Below are positions 34,885 to 45,335 of a stretch of DNA of 64,000 nt, in pieces. The first letter of the stretch is position 1, and the number at the start of each line of letters is the position of its first letter. The stretch is from Nigrospora sphaerica. Lineage: Eukaryota; Ascomycota; Sordariomycetes; Amphisphaeriales; Apiosporaceae. The stretch is taken from contig JAGVVL010000022.1 of NCBI GenBank assembly GCA_018287875.1, positions 1,674,001-1,738,000 on the forward strand, written 5' to 3'. A program made the translations under genes and the position numbers. The notes under the pieces are model-generated. The model was not told the origin of the DNA and searched no databases. It saw only the letters and a list, made by a program, of their open reading frames with translations.

Positions 34885-37430
34885 GCCCGCCGTGGTCTGG
34901 GGCTTGGCGCGCTCGCTAGGGACCGACTCTGGGCCGCACAAACTAGGGGCTCGTCCTGCGTACGAACTTGAGGTCCGTCGTTACCCAAAGCATTTTCCGC
35001 GTGCAAGGCTCGCAAGGATGAACGAGGCTCTCGTCGTGGTCTGGTCTCTCCCCCTCTTTCTCACACACACTGACACTCACACACACACTCTCTCTCTCTT
35101 TTTTTCTCCCTCCCTGCGTTATCGTTCCGTCGCCCGCGCCGTCCCATCTGATAAGCGCGTGCGCGCAAGCGTGTTTTTGCCCATGTGTGCGTCAGTACTG
35201 TTGGCCCTCCCCTCCTTCGCCCGCCGGCGGGTGTGCTTGGCTTCCCCCTTCCAACCACCGTGCGCGCCCACGGCAGATTGGATAGAGTAAGAAAGAGACT
35301 CGTGTGGCGTCGTCTCCTTGTCGGCTCCACGAGGCGCGGCCGGGCCTTCGTATACTGCCTACACTTGGCTCGACCCAGGACGAGGCCGGCCCTGCACGTC
35401 CTTCTTCGGTCGAACACCAGAGACCGACGGGCTCTGGAACATGGCAGCGCGGACGCCGCTGCCCACACCGTGTCGTCATGCGCGGGGAGGCTTCAGGGGC
35501 CCAGAACTCAACGACAGATGGCGGCGCCGTACGTGCTAGGTTACGCCGGGGCAGGCAGGCAGCGAGAGGCGGCATGAAAGGCCAGGAGTCATGCACCGCT
35601 GGCCCGGCCGGCGGCCATGTTGCCCTTTCCGGCCACCGGCGCCGTTTCTTTGATTGGCCCAGTCAGGAGCCAGGCAGGTATGCAGGCGTCTTTTGCTTGT
35701 CCTTTCCCCGAACACGTCCACTTGCTAAGTCATCGGCGGGGTTTCCGGCTCCGGCGCCTCCCAATGTAACCAAGTACATATGTACTTACCTACCCATGGC
35801 CTGATCGCCGGGGCCATCTGACGGTGAATGGGCTATTAGCGGGTAGAAGAGCCCCCCCCCACAGATCTTACATTCGGGCCGCAGTATCTAGAGTGGGCGC
35901 ACGAAATTACGTGAGTTGTATAGTTTTGTGAAGCAGCGGCCCCGATGGACGATCGTCGGGATAGTCATGCTGTGGATCTCCTGATTCGTGGTTGGGTGAC
36001 GAGGCGGCAAGGTCAGCACCTTACCATCGTCGTGCAGGCGAGCGGGCCAGGGCGGTCATCGATGGCCTGGATGGGCCACGGCATCTGGCGCCCACCAGGG
36101 CTGCAACGACACCGCCTGGTAGCATCACGATGCCAAAAAGAAACCCCGACGGGAACTGCTTATGCGGCCCAATGTGGTAGAGTCTAGAGACGCCTGGTCG
36201 GCTGGACTGGTCTGGTCATCGCTGCTCTGGGCCATGGTTCCGAGCCGTTTCAAGGGAGACGGAAACTTTGCGCGATGGAGTCGTCGCGCACGCCAGCGTA
36301 CGAGGGTACTCCGCCGTTGTACTTGGGACGAGATAAGTAACGTGAAAGGAAGGGGAAGGGGGTGGAGGGGAAAAGGTGGTGGGGAGAGGGGACGACACAA
36401 CGCATGTTCACGGTTGACTACCTGAGAGAGAAAATGAGGGAGAATGAGAGCGACAAAGTGTGTCTTGTGCGGAGGGAAGGAGAAGGGCGGGAGGTGGGCA
36501 TGGGACAGAAGCTGGAAGCTGCAATTCGTGCTTCTGGCCATCAGAGCACGAGAGGATTTGTGACAATAGCAGCAAGGGGATCTGCAAGCCGCGAGTCGGC
36601 TCCATCGACGAGGTGCTGGCACTGGCGCTGGCGATGGTAACAAGCATTTTTGAGTTTGCGTCTAGCTGGGTGTCGAGGGGAAAAGACTGGACGAGCACAT
36701 TGCCAGAGTGCCAGAGTGGAAACGCCCGGTCGCGATCGGAATGGGGACGCGTCGCCGGTATAGGCTTAGGGGGGCAACGGAAAGAGAAGGTCAAGGCTGA
36801 TGGAGGCCGCTGCTAACCCATCTTCTATTTGTGGTAAATGACGAGTAGATGGGGCAGAGGCAGAGCGGGCGCAGAGATGGAAAGGGATGGCGAGCGAGCG
36901 AGGGTAGGGGGATTTGACGGAGGCCGTTATAGAGCGAGCGGTAGAGGAGCGGTTAGTTGGTGGTGGGGGTTAGTACGAAGTAGTTGGTTGGCAGGCAGCC
37001 CGGCAGGCATGCAGGCAGCTCACGAGGGGTAAGAGACCTCAGCTCAGTAATGTAAAGTACCTAACATAGTGGTGGCTCGTAGAGTACTAGCAGCTAAACT
37101 CAAGGCTAGTCAGACTGCTAATGATACCCAATATAAAGATTACCCATGCCTACCCTGTCCACTAGCTTGTCTTGAGGCGACCAGCGCGCGCCGTGAGGCG
37201 ACGATGGCCTGATGAAGCGTGAGCAGTACGAGGCGAGGCGTTGCGACGGGTAGATTGGCAGATGGGGAGGGATGCTTTTTGCCAAGTACAGCGTAAGCTG
37301 AAGCCACGACGCAAGTGTACATGTCCCCGGCTCATACGAACCTAGCTACACGCGTCCCGTAGATTTGGATTCGGGTCTCGCTTTTCTCTCGAGCCCTTCG
37401 GTCACTTCAGCCAGGGAAGGGAGAGAAGAG

Positions 37431-37466
37431 CCAAGGCCAGCCAAGGCCAGCCAAGGCCAGCCAAGA
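37431..37466 (+). repeat. Tandem 10-mer CCAAGGCCAG, three copies plus a partial one
   Basis: Three perfect copies at 37431-37460 followed by CCAAGA. Confidence 0.9.
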
Positions 37467-40255
37467 CCATGGGCCGCTGCCAGCCTGCCCGCCCCTCGTG
37501 CGCACGCATCCATCTGGCTGGGACTTCGGGTGCCGCTGGATTTGACCACGGCTATGTGAAGCGAGACCCGAGGCCCGAATCGGTACCTACACCATCCTCG
37601 TACCCATGCTTCACCCTCCCACGCCCCTCCCCCCCATCCATAGCATACCTTCAGTACCATACCTGGCCTTTCTAGACTGCGCGAAATGGGGGCATGTGCA
37701 AGGGGAGCGCGCGGAATGGTATGGGAAGAAACTCTTTTCTCTCCATCCCTGGCCTTCCGTCCGTCCATCAATTTACGCGTCCCACGACGACGGCCAGCCC
37801 ATGCCCAGGCCCTGCTGACAAGGTACTTCCTGGCCCATCCATCAAACCTTAGTCCAAATTGCCAATGGAGAGAAGAGGAAGGCATCATGGACTCTGCGTC
37901 CCCTCCCCGGGAGGGTAGGAGACGCGATACGTGTTGCCTCGGCCAGCACGCGCTAGTAGCTTCTTGTCCCTTGCCATCTTCTCCTTGCCTGTTCCATCCG
38001 ACCTTGTTGGGGGCGCGACTACTCATTCAGGCCCCCCTCGTCGCCGGCGCACGGGGATTGGCGGAGAATGGGCTGGGACGACGGGGGGGTGGAAGGACCA
38101 CGGGTTACCGAGCAGGGAGAATCTATCCGCAGAGGGCTGGTCGCGGCCGAGGTGTCACTTGCATGGACCGGGGAGCGTCGGGGGAGGGACGGGGGAGGGG
38201 GAAGGGGGTATATCATTCGTATGTGCGTTTGTATAATCACAGACTTCAATGGCAGCGATACCCGCCTGGCCCGCCGTGTAAGTGAGTACATACGTGCATA
38301 CAAACGTAGGTGCTTCTCGGATGCGTGCTTGCATGCGCACTCAGTCACTTGCCCGTCCGCCTCTACTATACCGAGGGTTGAGAGGCAGTCTCGGGGATGG
38401 ACGAGCGGACGGGCGGACGGGCGGATGCACATGTACACAACAGGGGTGTATGTGTATCCCCATCGTGCGCGGACGCACGCGCGCGTACGCCGAGATGCCC
38501 TTCTGGCTTGCTCTGGGGCTTTTTTGCTCTGCCCGTCAGGTCGCTACCCTGCATTGCATCACAGCAGCAACAGAACCACCACCGCCATCAGCACTACTAT
38601 TCGTTGCCGGCGACTAGCTTGACCGTCGCGGGTATCCCGTTCGTGGCTGCGTCTAGATCGCGGGCGTCGCGTCTTTTCTTTGGCTTTCCGTCGTCTCGTT
38701 TAGTCTGGTCTCTGGGCCGGCGCTGATCTGGGGTCGGGTTTGCTTTTGCTTTTGCGCCTGCTTTTTTCTTCCCTGCCACGGGTTCGACGCATGCACGGCT
38801 TGAGACAGAACAGAGTAGCAGCAGCACCGTATATCCCGGCAGGGAAGGGCATGGCATGTAGTAGCCCAGTTACCCGGACGGCGGTTCTGACGGGCTGTAC
38901 GGGCCTATATCCTGGCAGGGTGTCGGTAGGAAACGCCGGTGACGAGAAAGCGTCACTCGCTCGCGCATTCTTCCCGTCCCCTGTACTTGATGGAGCCATG
39001 TCGTCCCATAGCGGTTCCAGTACCCCGTACCTACGTCCCATCCCGTACACGCAGACTTGAGGCCCAATCCTCGTCACAAGTCCCAGCCCCGACATCAACC
39101 CTCCCCCCCCCCTCCAGGGTCCAGGGTTCCAAAACGGTTTCCCCAGTACTTCCATGGCTGACTCGCGTGGCCTTCAATTTTGATAGGACCCCCCAGGGCG
39201 AGTCTGTTTGGGTCTGCATCTCGCCCGTTTGGGGGCCCATGGTAGTTCTGGTCCATATGTTTGTCGGCTTCCCCCCGTAGCTAAGGACCCTTTGGTCTTC
39301 TTCAGGGTCTGCCTCGTCGAGCGTCTGTATCTGACGTCTTGTCTCTGTCTCTACCCGGCCCTGCTATCCATCCCGCGGTGCTGCTTGCCCGCGACGACCT
39401 CCCCACGAGCGAAACGACCCATCGTCCAGGGCCCTGATGCTTGCCCTGCCCGACACGACGCGGCATCTTCGTGCTCCCAGTCCATTGTTAGCCTCTGGTC
39501 AAGTGGAACTTCTTTCCTTTGATTCCGCCCGTCTTCGCTGTCTCGAGAGCCCACCGTGTCCGCGGCGGCATTTGCCATCTCCCCTCGGCTCCCTTTCCAC
39601 ACGCCAGCTCGCCCGCAGCAAACGACAACGCTTGTCTGCTGCCGCCGCCGTCACCGTCGTCCCCGGCAGCAGCAGCAGTAGTAGCCGTAGCCGTAGCAGC
39701 CGCACCAGCAACAGCGGCAGCGCGGGACGGCAAACCCCGTCGTGCATCAAATCCCACCTCCCCCCACGTTCGCCCGCTCCTCCAGCTCCCACTCCCCGGA
39801 TCCGGTCGTCCGCCCCTACTACCAGCCCGTACCCGTACCTAGACACGCACCATCTGTGCGTGTGCGTCGTCGTGTCCGTGTGCCCGCGTGTCGTCCCGCT
39901 CCCATCACGACGCGCCACCAAAAAAAAGAAGGAAAGCCAAGCTACCGCGCGCCCGCCCGGAACCACCAGCGCCGCGTCACGTCGCATTCGACACGCTTTC
40001 GGGGCGCAGCTTCGCGACGGGACCCAGCCCGCCGGATTGCGCTTCCGTGGCCCCGGCATTGCCTGTCTTCGGTTCCCAAAGGTGACGGCGTAGGCACGCC
40101 TCGCGTTCCCGCGCTTCCCGTCCCGCCTACCGCGCGTAGGCGGCCATCCGTCCCGGGCCTCCCAACACACCCCTCGCTAATAGGGGTCGCCCGCTCCCGC
40201 TCCCCGACGGCCGATCGCCGCCCCTCCCACCCCGACGATCCTTCCGCCTCCCGCC

Positions 40256-43253
40256 ATGGCTCCGGGTCGTCCGCCCAAGCGGCCTGGTGAGCCCGACATG
40301 GAGTCGCCCGACGGCGCGGTCAAGTGCAAGCTGCCGCGGCTCAACAGCGGCGGTGCACCCAATGATTTCTCGAGCGTCGTAAAAAGCAAGCTGCAGTCGT
40401 ACACGAGGACGGGCCAGGCGTGCGACCGCTGCAAGGTGCGCAAGATCAGGTGCGACGCCCTGCCCGAGGGCTGTTCGCACTGCATTAACCAGAACCTCGA
40501 ATGTTACGTGACGGATCGCGTGACGGGCCGGACCGAGCGCCGGGGGTACATGCAGGAGCTCGAGCGCGAGAAGAACGACATGGTGAACCACATCCGTGAC
40601 CTGGAGCGCCTGCTGGGCGCTAACGGCATCGAGGTCAAGCCGTGGTCGCCCGGCTCGTCGCCCGTGCAGCCCCCGCACGATGGCCTCCACGGCGGCTACG
40701 ACGCCATGTGCGGCGGTGGTGGAGGAGGCGCAGGAGAAGAAGACGGAGGAGGCGGCGGCGGCGGCGGCGGAGGGAGCAAGGAAAACTGGACGCAGATCAA
40801 TTCGGTCTGGGTGAAGAGTGGCAGGGACCTGCCCAAAACTCAAACCAACGCCCCCATCTCGAGGCAAATGCTCGATCCGCTGCCGGCCGACGTGCATCTC
40901 GGCGTCGGCGTCGACCAAGGCCGCTCCAGCTCAATCAAGGGCACTACGCTGTCCATCCTGGGCAGCACCATAGATGTCAGCTCCTTCGACGGGCCCGACA
41001 TGGACGAGCCGGCCGCCGGCGCCCAGGACCGGTCGCCCCTGTACAACAAGTCGGTTCGGGCCATGATGCAGTCGGCTTGTGGCGTCAACCCTCCCGTGCA
41101 GGTCGAATACCCGCCCCGGGCCGATGCTTTCACCTATGTGGAATGGTACTTTCTCATATCGTACCCCTTCCACCCCGTCCTCCACAAGCCGTCCTTCATG
41201 GACCTGGTAAGCGGCCCCTCCCCGTCCCCTCTCCTTTTCCCCCTTGGCCCCGTATCGGCAGTGGCACGCTAAACTAACCTGGCGCCCGCAGCTGTCCCGG
41301 CTCTACGACGATCCTTCCTTCAAGCCCACCGTGGCCGAGTCTGTCATGGTGCACATGGTTTTTGCCTCCATCTACCTCCAGTACAGTCTGCGGAACCAGG
41401 AAACCCCCCAGCAGCGGGCCAGGCTCAACGACCTCTCCAACAAACACTACCACTATGCCCTCGCCAAGTTCAGCGACCTGACGACATCGCGCACCCTTTC
41501 CGACCTGCAGGCCCTCACCATGATTGCTATCCACACGCGGGCCTTCCCCAAGCCGGCCTGCAGCGGCATGCTGACGCACTACTGCCTGGGCTTCGCCACC
41601 GAGCTGGGCCTGCACCGTGCGTCCAAGAAGCCCAACGAGGGCACCGATCTCGGCACCGAGATGCGCAAGCGGGTGTGGTGGATCATTGTCTCCATGGTCG
41701 TCTCGCTCAACGGGCGCATGGGACGACCCATGGGCATCCAACTGGCCGACTGTGACGTGCCCTTCCCCGAGATGATCCCCGACGAGATGCTCAAGCCCGA
41801 CGGGGTGGATTCGTCGCGCGGGGGTAAGTGCCTTTACGAGATCGGCGTCATGACCTTCAAGATCGCCGCCATCTTCCTCGAGATGTACTCGACGCTGTAC
41901 TGCGCCCGCCGGGACCCGAGGAGCTACCTGCACATAGTGGAGGAGCTCGAGGCCAAGGCGGATGCTTGGAGGAACGACCTGCCCGAGTCGCTGCGGAGGG
42001 TCGAGGGCAACGAGAACCAAATGTACGCGCTCTGGGCCAAGAATGTCGAGGCCGAGTTCCGCCTGCTGGTGCGCCACCCATCGGTAGCCATGACGCATGA
42101 CCCCAAGGTCCTGGCCGAGAACACGAGGATATGCGAGCAGGCGTCCAAGGACATGCTTCACTGCGTGTACGAGCTCTACAAGCTCAAATCGGTCGACACC
42201 ACGTGGTACGCCTTGGCCGTCTACATCGCCGCCATCTTCTCTGCCCTGGCGGCCGTATGGGAGAGGAGGAACGAAGTCTCCACGGCTGAGGTCGAGGCCT
42301 TGCGGCACGATATGAACCTGTGGCTGATGATCCTAAGCGACTCGGCCAACATCATCGGTATGTTTGCCACGTCCGCAGCACGTCTGGAGATGGGCCCAAG
42401 ACACTAACCCTGGATGATTGCAGGAACTGACACGACGCTCCACGACTCCGTAAGTTCCATCATCGACCGGACCATCTCCTGGATCGAACGCGACAGGCAA
42501 CGGCGGGTCAACGAAACCGGCCCCTTGCAAGTGACGCAGGACATGATCAAGCATTCACCGCAGTCTACACCCTACGTGAGTAACCTGCCCAGCGTGAGTG
42601 CTGCCGCGGGCCATGGCGGCGGCAACGATGCAGGGGCCGGCAACGCAGCCTCGGTCCCGGGCCTGGCAAGTTCGCGCAATGGCTACTATGCAGCACCGGG
42701 ACACGAGCCCAACACCTACTCGCACCTGCCGTACAGCGAATCGGCGCATGGCACCAGCAGCCTGGGCTACGAGGCGGACCACCACCAGTTCCTCTACGCC
42801 CAGGCCGCGGCAGGCGTGAACGCCCACCACGTGCCATCGCAGGGGCAGGGGCAGCCGCCGGCGCAGTCGTCTGGCCACGCCGCGCAAACGTCGCACGCGC
42901 AGACGCCCGTGGGCGAGCATCACAACCCCCTGTCGTCGTTCGGGGCGCAGGCGCCGCAGATGGCGCAGCCCACCTCGGACATGATGTGGCGGCAGACGCC
43001 GGGGTCGGCGGGCGGCAACACGTGGCAGGACTGGACGGCGGCGGTGGTGGACAACCAGGACCGGTACAGCGCCAACGCGCTCATGTCGCTGGGCCACGCG
43101 GTACCGCGGTCGGGCAGCAACATCGTCAACGACGGCAGCGGCACGGCCCACGACCTCGTGGGCATGAATGCGCCCGGCATCCCTGCCACCGCTGGGCCAT
43201 TGCAGTGGCCGCTGCTGCTGTTCCACGACGGCACCAACGTCGGCGGGGCTTGA
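40256..43253 (+). CDS. Zn2Cys6 transcription factor with fungal-specific regulatory domain
   Basis: Three exons (40256..41206, 41292..42357, 42424..43253) give 948 residues; introns are GTAAGC...GCAG and GTATGT...TGCAG, the second with a CTAAC branch. The binuclear zinc cluster is canonical, C-X2-C-X6-C-X6-C-X2-C-X6-C at Cys56, 59, 66, 73, 76 and 83 (ACDRCKVRKIRC...). It is followed by a linker and a short predicted coiled coil (about 95-123) for dimerisation, a Gly-rich run at about 160-180, then the fungal transcription factor middle domain across the exon 1-2 junction (FMDLLSRLYDDPSF, GLHRASKKPN, RKRVWWIIVSM, GRPMGIQLADCDVPFPE). The last ~230 residues are Ala/His/Gln/Gly-rich and disordered, probably an activation region. 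It is a nuclear DNA-binding regulator; I cannot name an orthologue or target pathway. A 10.6-kb gene-free region precedes it. Confidence 0.95.
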
Positions 43254-43613
43254 CAATTACCGCCGGGCTGCAGTGGCGCCTACCCCGAGGACCACCGCCC
43301 CTCGAAGGGGGCAACCAATCCCTAGCAGTGGCCGTGGCAAGCGAGATGGCATCCATAGCAGTGGCAACGGAGGGCAGCCTGGGAATCTGCCTTGGATGCC
43401 CTCCCTGCTGGATGACGGGGCCCTGCTCTTGAGTCGCGAGGCGCAGTGACGGGACGTACACGCCCTGCGTCCCCCATCTTGTTCTCCTGCCCCTTTCTTA
43501 CATCTCACCGCATCGTTGCACCATTGCAATTGTAATATCACCATCCCTAGAGGCTACCTGTCAGGGACCAGTCAGGCACCGCATACTTCCCCACCACCAC
43601 CTCGTTTGCCAGC
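43254..43613. other. 3' flank of the transcription factor gene
   Basis: 360 bases expected to include the 3' UTR of the regulator and the 5' flank of the first micro-ORF. Nothing else is seen. Confidence 0.5.
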
Positions 43614-43841
43614 ATGGCTGAAATTGTTGTCTCTGCAGCCATGTTGGTACTGGCCGCCGTGATCGCCGGCTCAGCAATGTACCAGCACAAGCGTGACCGT
43701 GTCCGCGTCCGTCGGTCCAAGGAGCGAAACGCCTCCGCTACGGACAATGGCGGCGGGGCTCGGAGACGTGTGTCTTCACCTCGTCAACCAGTACCAGTGT
43801 GGGATTGGTCGGGACCCGTACCTGTGGTGCGCTACGTGTGA
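43614..43841 (+). CDS. Predicted micro-protein 1, single-pass membrane, unknown function
   Basis: A 75-codon frame beginning CCAGCATGGCT, a favourable start context. Residues 3-22 (EIVVSAAMLVLAAVIAGSAM) make a hydrophobic helix. A strongly basic stretch follows (YQHKRDRVRVRRSKER), then a Gly/Arg- and Pro/Val-rich tail. It is the first of five plus-strand frames of similar size between the regulator and the KEOPS gene. There is no homologue I recognise, and frames this short arise by chance in GC-rich DNA. The helix-plus-basic layout shared with the next frames is the only support. Confidence 0.35.
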   Translation: MAEIVVSAAMLVLAAVIAGSAMYQHKRDRVRVRRSKERNASATDNGGGARRRVSSPRQPVPVWDWSGPVPVVRYV

Positions 43842-44462
43842 TTCTAATCACTTCCCGTACCGCCCAGGAGCCCCTCACTCCTCTTGAATACGTTTGCCCC
43901 TAGACACCTCATGTTTGCCTCTCGTGGCTACGTTGGTCTCGGCTCGCGTTTGTCCTGGCGGTTGCACTCGGCCCCTCTCCTGCTCCCGTTCCTGTTCCCG
44001 TTCCTGGCATCCGGCCGTCATAGCTCTTCGGGCCCGGCGACGTCGCCGCAACAAGCAATGGGAGTGCAAAGGAGAAGAACAGGCGCACCTAGCGGGGCGG
44101 CATACAGGCGATACACATGGACGGCACAGGGCTGCACAGGGTGACCACAGAAGAAGAGGGGCGAGTCAATACACTACCTACCTAACCACAACGCCTCTTG
44201 GAGCGCACTTTCTGAGTTTTGGTTTTGGCCGTCAACACGCAGCATCCTCGCCTGTCCTATCCCCTCAAGATCATTGCGGCCCCCTCGTTGCCCATATCTC
44301 TCGGCTTGGCTCTTCACCACTTTGGCCGCCAATCACACTCCAGGGTGGCGCGCTGGCAAGAGGCGTTTCGATTGCCCAGGCGCGGGTCAAGTACTAGGGC
44401 ACTCGTTGGGGGTCCTGCGAGGGAACCTCTGTTTCGGCTCTACGACGTCTGTCCCTACCGCC

Positions 44463-44696
44463 ATGTTCAGGTCACTTTTGCCCACGGCTTCCATCTTTAT
44501 CGCCGGCATCATGGCGGCAGTCGCGAACGAGTTACGCCCCTGCACGAGTCACCGGGAATGCCAAGGAAGGCCCCGATTCATGTGCAAGCGGAAGGCACGG
44601 TCGGCTCGGTCCAGACGGAACACGTCCAACTCGCTGTGGGCGATGCACGTCCAGGCCAACCAACCCATCTACCGACAGGCCCTACAAAAGATATAG
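44463..44696 (+). CDS. Predicted micro-protein 2, signal-peptide-like N terminus with cysteines
   Basis: A 77-codon frame with start context CTACCGCCATG. The first ~21 residues (MFRSLLPTASIFIAGIMAAV) resemble a signal peptide or anchor. The next part contains three cysteines within 17 residues (Cys27, Cys33, Cys41) and then a basic stretch (KRKARSARSRRN). The same frame is open upstream to 44274, so the start is chosen for the hydrophobic N terminus and context. It could be a small secreted protein or a chance frame. No family is recognised. Confidence 0.3.
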   Translation: MFRSLLPTASIFIAGIMAAVANELRPCTSHRECQGRPRFMCKRKARSARSRRNTSNSLWAMHVQANQPIYRQALQKI

Positions 44697-44823
44697 AGCG
44701 AGCAGCCCCCTCCTTGCATAACGTCACGCATCCCCTTTCTGATACGAACCTACGGCCTTCCCCTCGTCCCTGCCAGCGTCGTCTATCATTGCCGACCCCA
44801 GCATTATTCTTCTACCACCCGTC

Positions 44824-45075
44824 ATGGCCGTGGTACTCGTGTTCCCCATATACCTTCCCGTCGCTCTCGGCGTCGGCGCCGCCATTGGCTTCGCTGTCCA
44901 TAAATACAAACAGTACCGGGAACGCAAGAAGCAGGGCAAAGAAAACCCGGTACCACGTCAGACCAAATTCGCTCCCACGGCGGCTGGCATGACAGAGGCA
45001 GATCAAGACCAGCCCGAGAGCCCAGTGAACCCAGACTTGGCCCCCACGGCGGCTGGTATAGCAGAGGCAAAATGA
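44824..45075 (+). CDS. Predicted micro-protein 3, single-pass membrane with repeated Ala-rich tail
   Basis: An 83-codon frame starting CCGTCATGGCC. Residues 2-24 form a hydrophobic helix (VVLVFPIYLPVALGVGAAIG), followed by a basic juxtamembrane stretch (HKYKQYRERKKQGKEN). The tail carries two copies of a decayed repeat, FAPTAAGMTEAD and LAPTAAGIAEAK. Its TGA stop overlaps the ATG of the next frame in ATGA (45072-45075). The next frame repeats the layout (helix, Lys/Arg/Glu stretch, Ala-rich tail APAAAG), which suggests tandem duplication rather than chance. Function unknown. Confidence 0.42.
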   Translation: MAVVLVFPIYLPVALGVGAAIGFAVHKYKQYRERKKQGKENPVPRQTKFAPTAAGMTEADQDQPESPVNPDLAPTAAGIAEAK

Positions 45076-45325
45076 TACCCACCGTGAAGGGAATTTCAGC
45101 TTTCTCTGGGTCTCTACAATATCTCCTCTTTCTCACCGTCATCATCCCCCCCATCGTCTGCGCCATTAGCTACGCCACCTACAAACAAGAAAAGCGTCGG
45201 GAGAAGCGGACCGGAATCATGGAGTGCCGAGGCTTTGTTTATACGGTGCCTGGTACGGAAGAGGCAGAACGAACCGAGCCCGGGAGTGTAGCCGACCGAG
45301 ACTCGGCTCCCGCGGCGGCTGGCAG
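44971..45325 (+). repeat. Three dispersed copies of an Ala-rich coding repeat
   Basis: Copies at 44971-45000, 45040-45069 and 45305-45325 share GCTCCCACGGCGGCTGG with single-base changes; the first two also share the following GCAGAGGCA-like bases. The DNA around 44981-45065 and 45249-45325 can be aligned as two copies of a roughly 80-base unit. Confidence 0.6.
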
Positions 45326-45335
45326 ACAATTATAA
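45072..45335 (+). CDS. Predicted micro-protein 4, single-pass membrane, paralogue-like to micro-protein 3
   Basis: An 87-codon frame whose ATG overlaps the previous stop. Residues about 14-35 are hydrophobic (SLQYLLFLTVIIPPIVCAIS), followed by a charged basic stretch (YKQEKRREKRTG) and a tail ending DSAPAAAGRQL, alignable with the tail of micro-protein 3. If both frames are translated from one mRNA, the second would need termination-reinitiation. Alternatively it has its own transcript, or the pair is a decaying duplication. No family is recognised. Confidence 0.38.
   Translation: MIPTVKGISAFSGSLQYLLFLTVIIPPIVCAISYATYKQEKRREKRTGIMECRGFVYTVPGTEEAERTEPGSVADRDSAPAAAGRQL

Larger units (their letters stand above)
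29632..40255. other. 10.6-kb gene desert upstream of the Zn2Cys6 regulator
   Basis: No supported gene in 10.6 kb. Contents seen: a very GC-rich part (30.3-31.2 kb), a tandem 7-mer (31701-31728), a purine tract (31765-31996), a 19-base G run (32655-32673), CA and TC/TG microsatellites (33250-33280, 34851-34884), a 10-mer repeat (37431-37466) and pyrimidine-rich DNA next to the downstream start codon. The many open frames overlap on both strands and are biased to Pro/Arg/Gly/Ser. At least part is likely the long promoter and 5' leader of the transcription factor at 40256. Confidence 0.5.

Noticed and set aside
38395..38430. Clustered GACGGGCGGAC repeats considered as CRISPR-like or regulatory array
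   Set aside because: Only a few short degenerate copies without spacers; CRISPR is not expected in nuclear fungal DNA.
41274..42308. 344-codon minus-strand frame opposite the transcription factor
   Set aside because: Shadow of the zinc-cluster protein, which has recognisable domains and consistent introns.
44219..44992. 257-codon frame over the micro-ORF region
   Set aside because: It crosses the micro-ORFs in another frame, lacks hydrophobic or domain features, and has His/Pro/Arg-rich composition typical of shadow frames.
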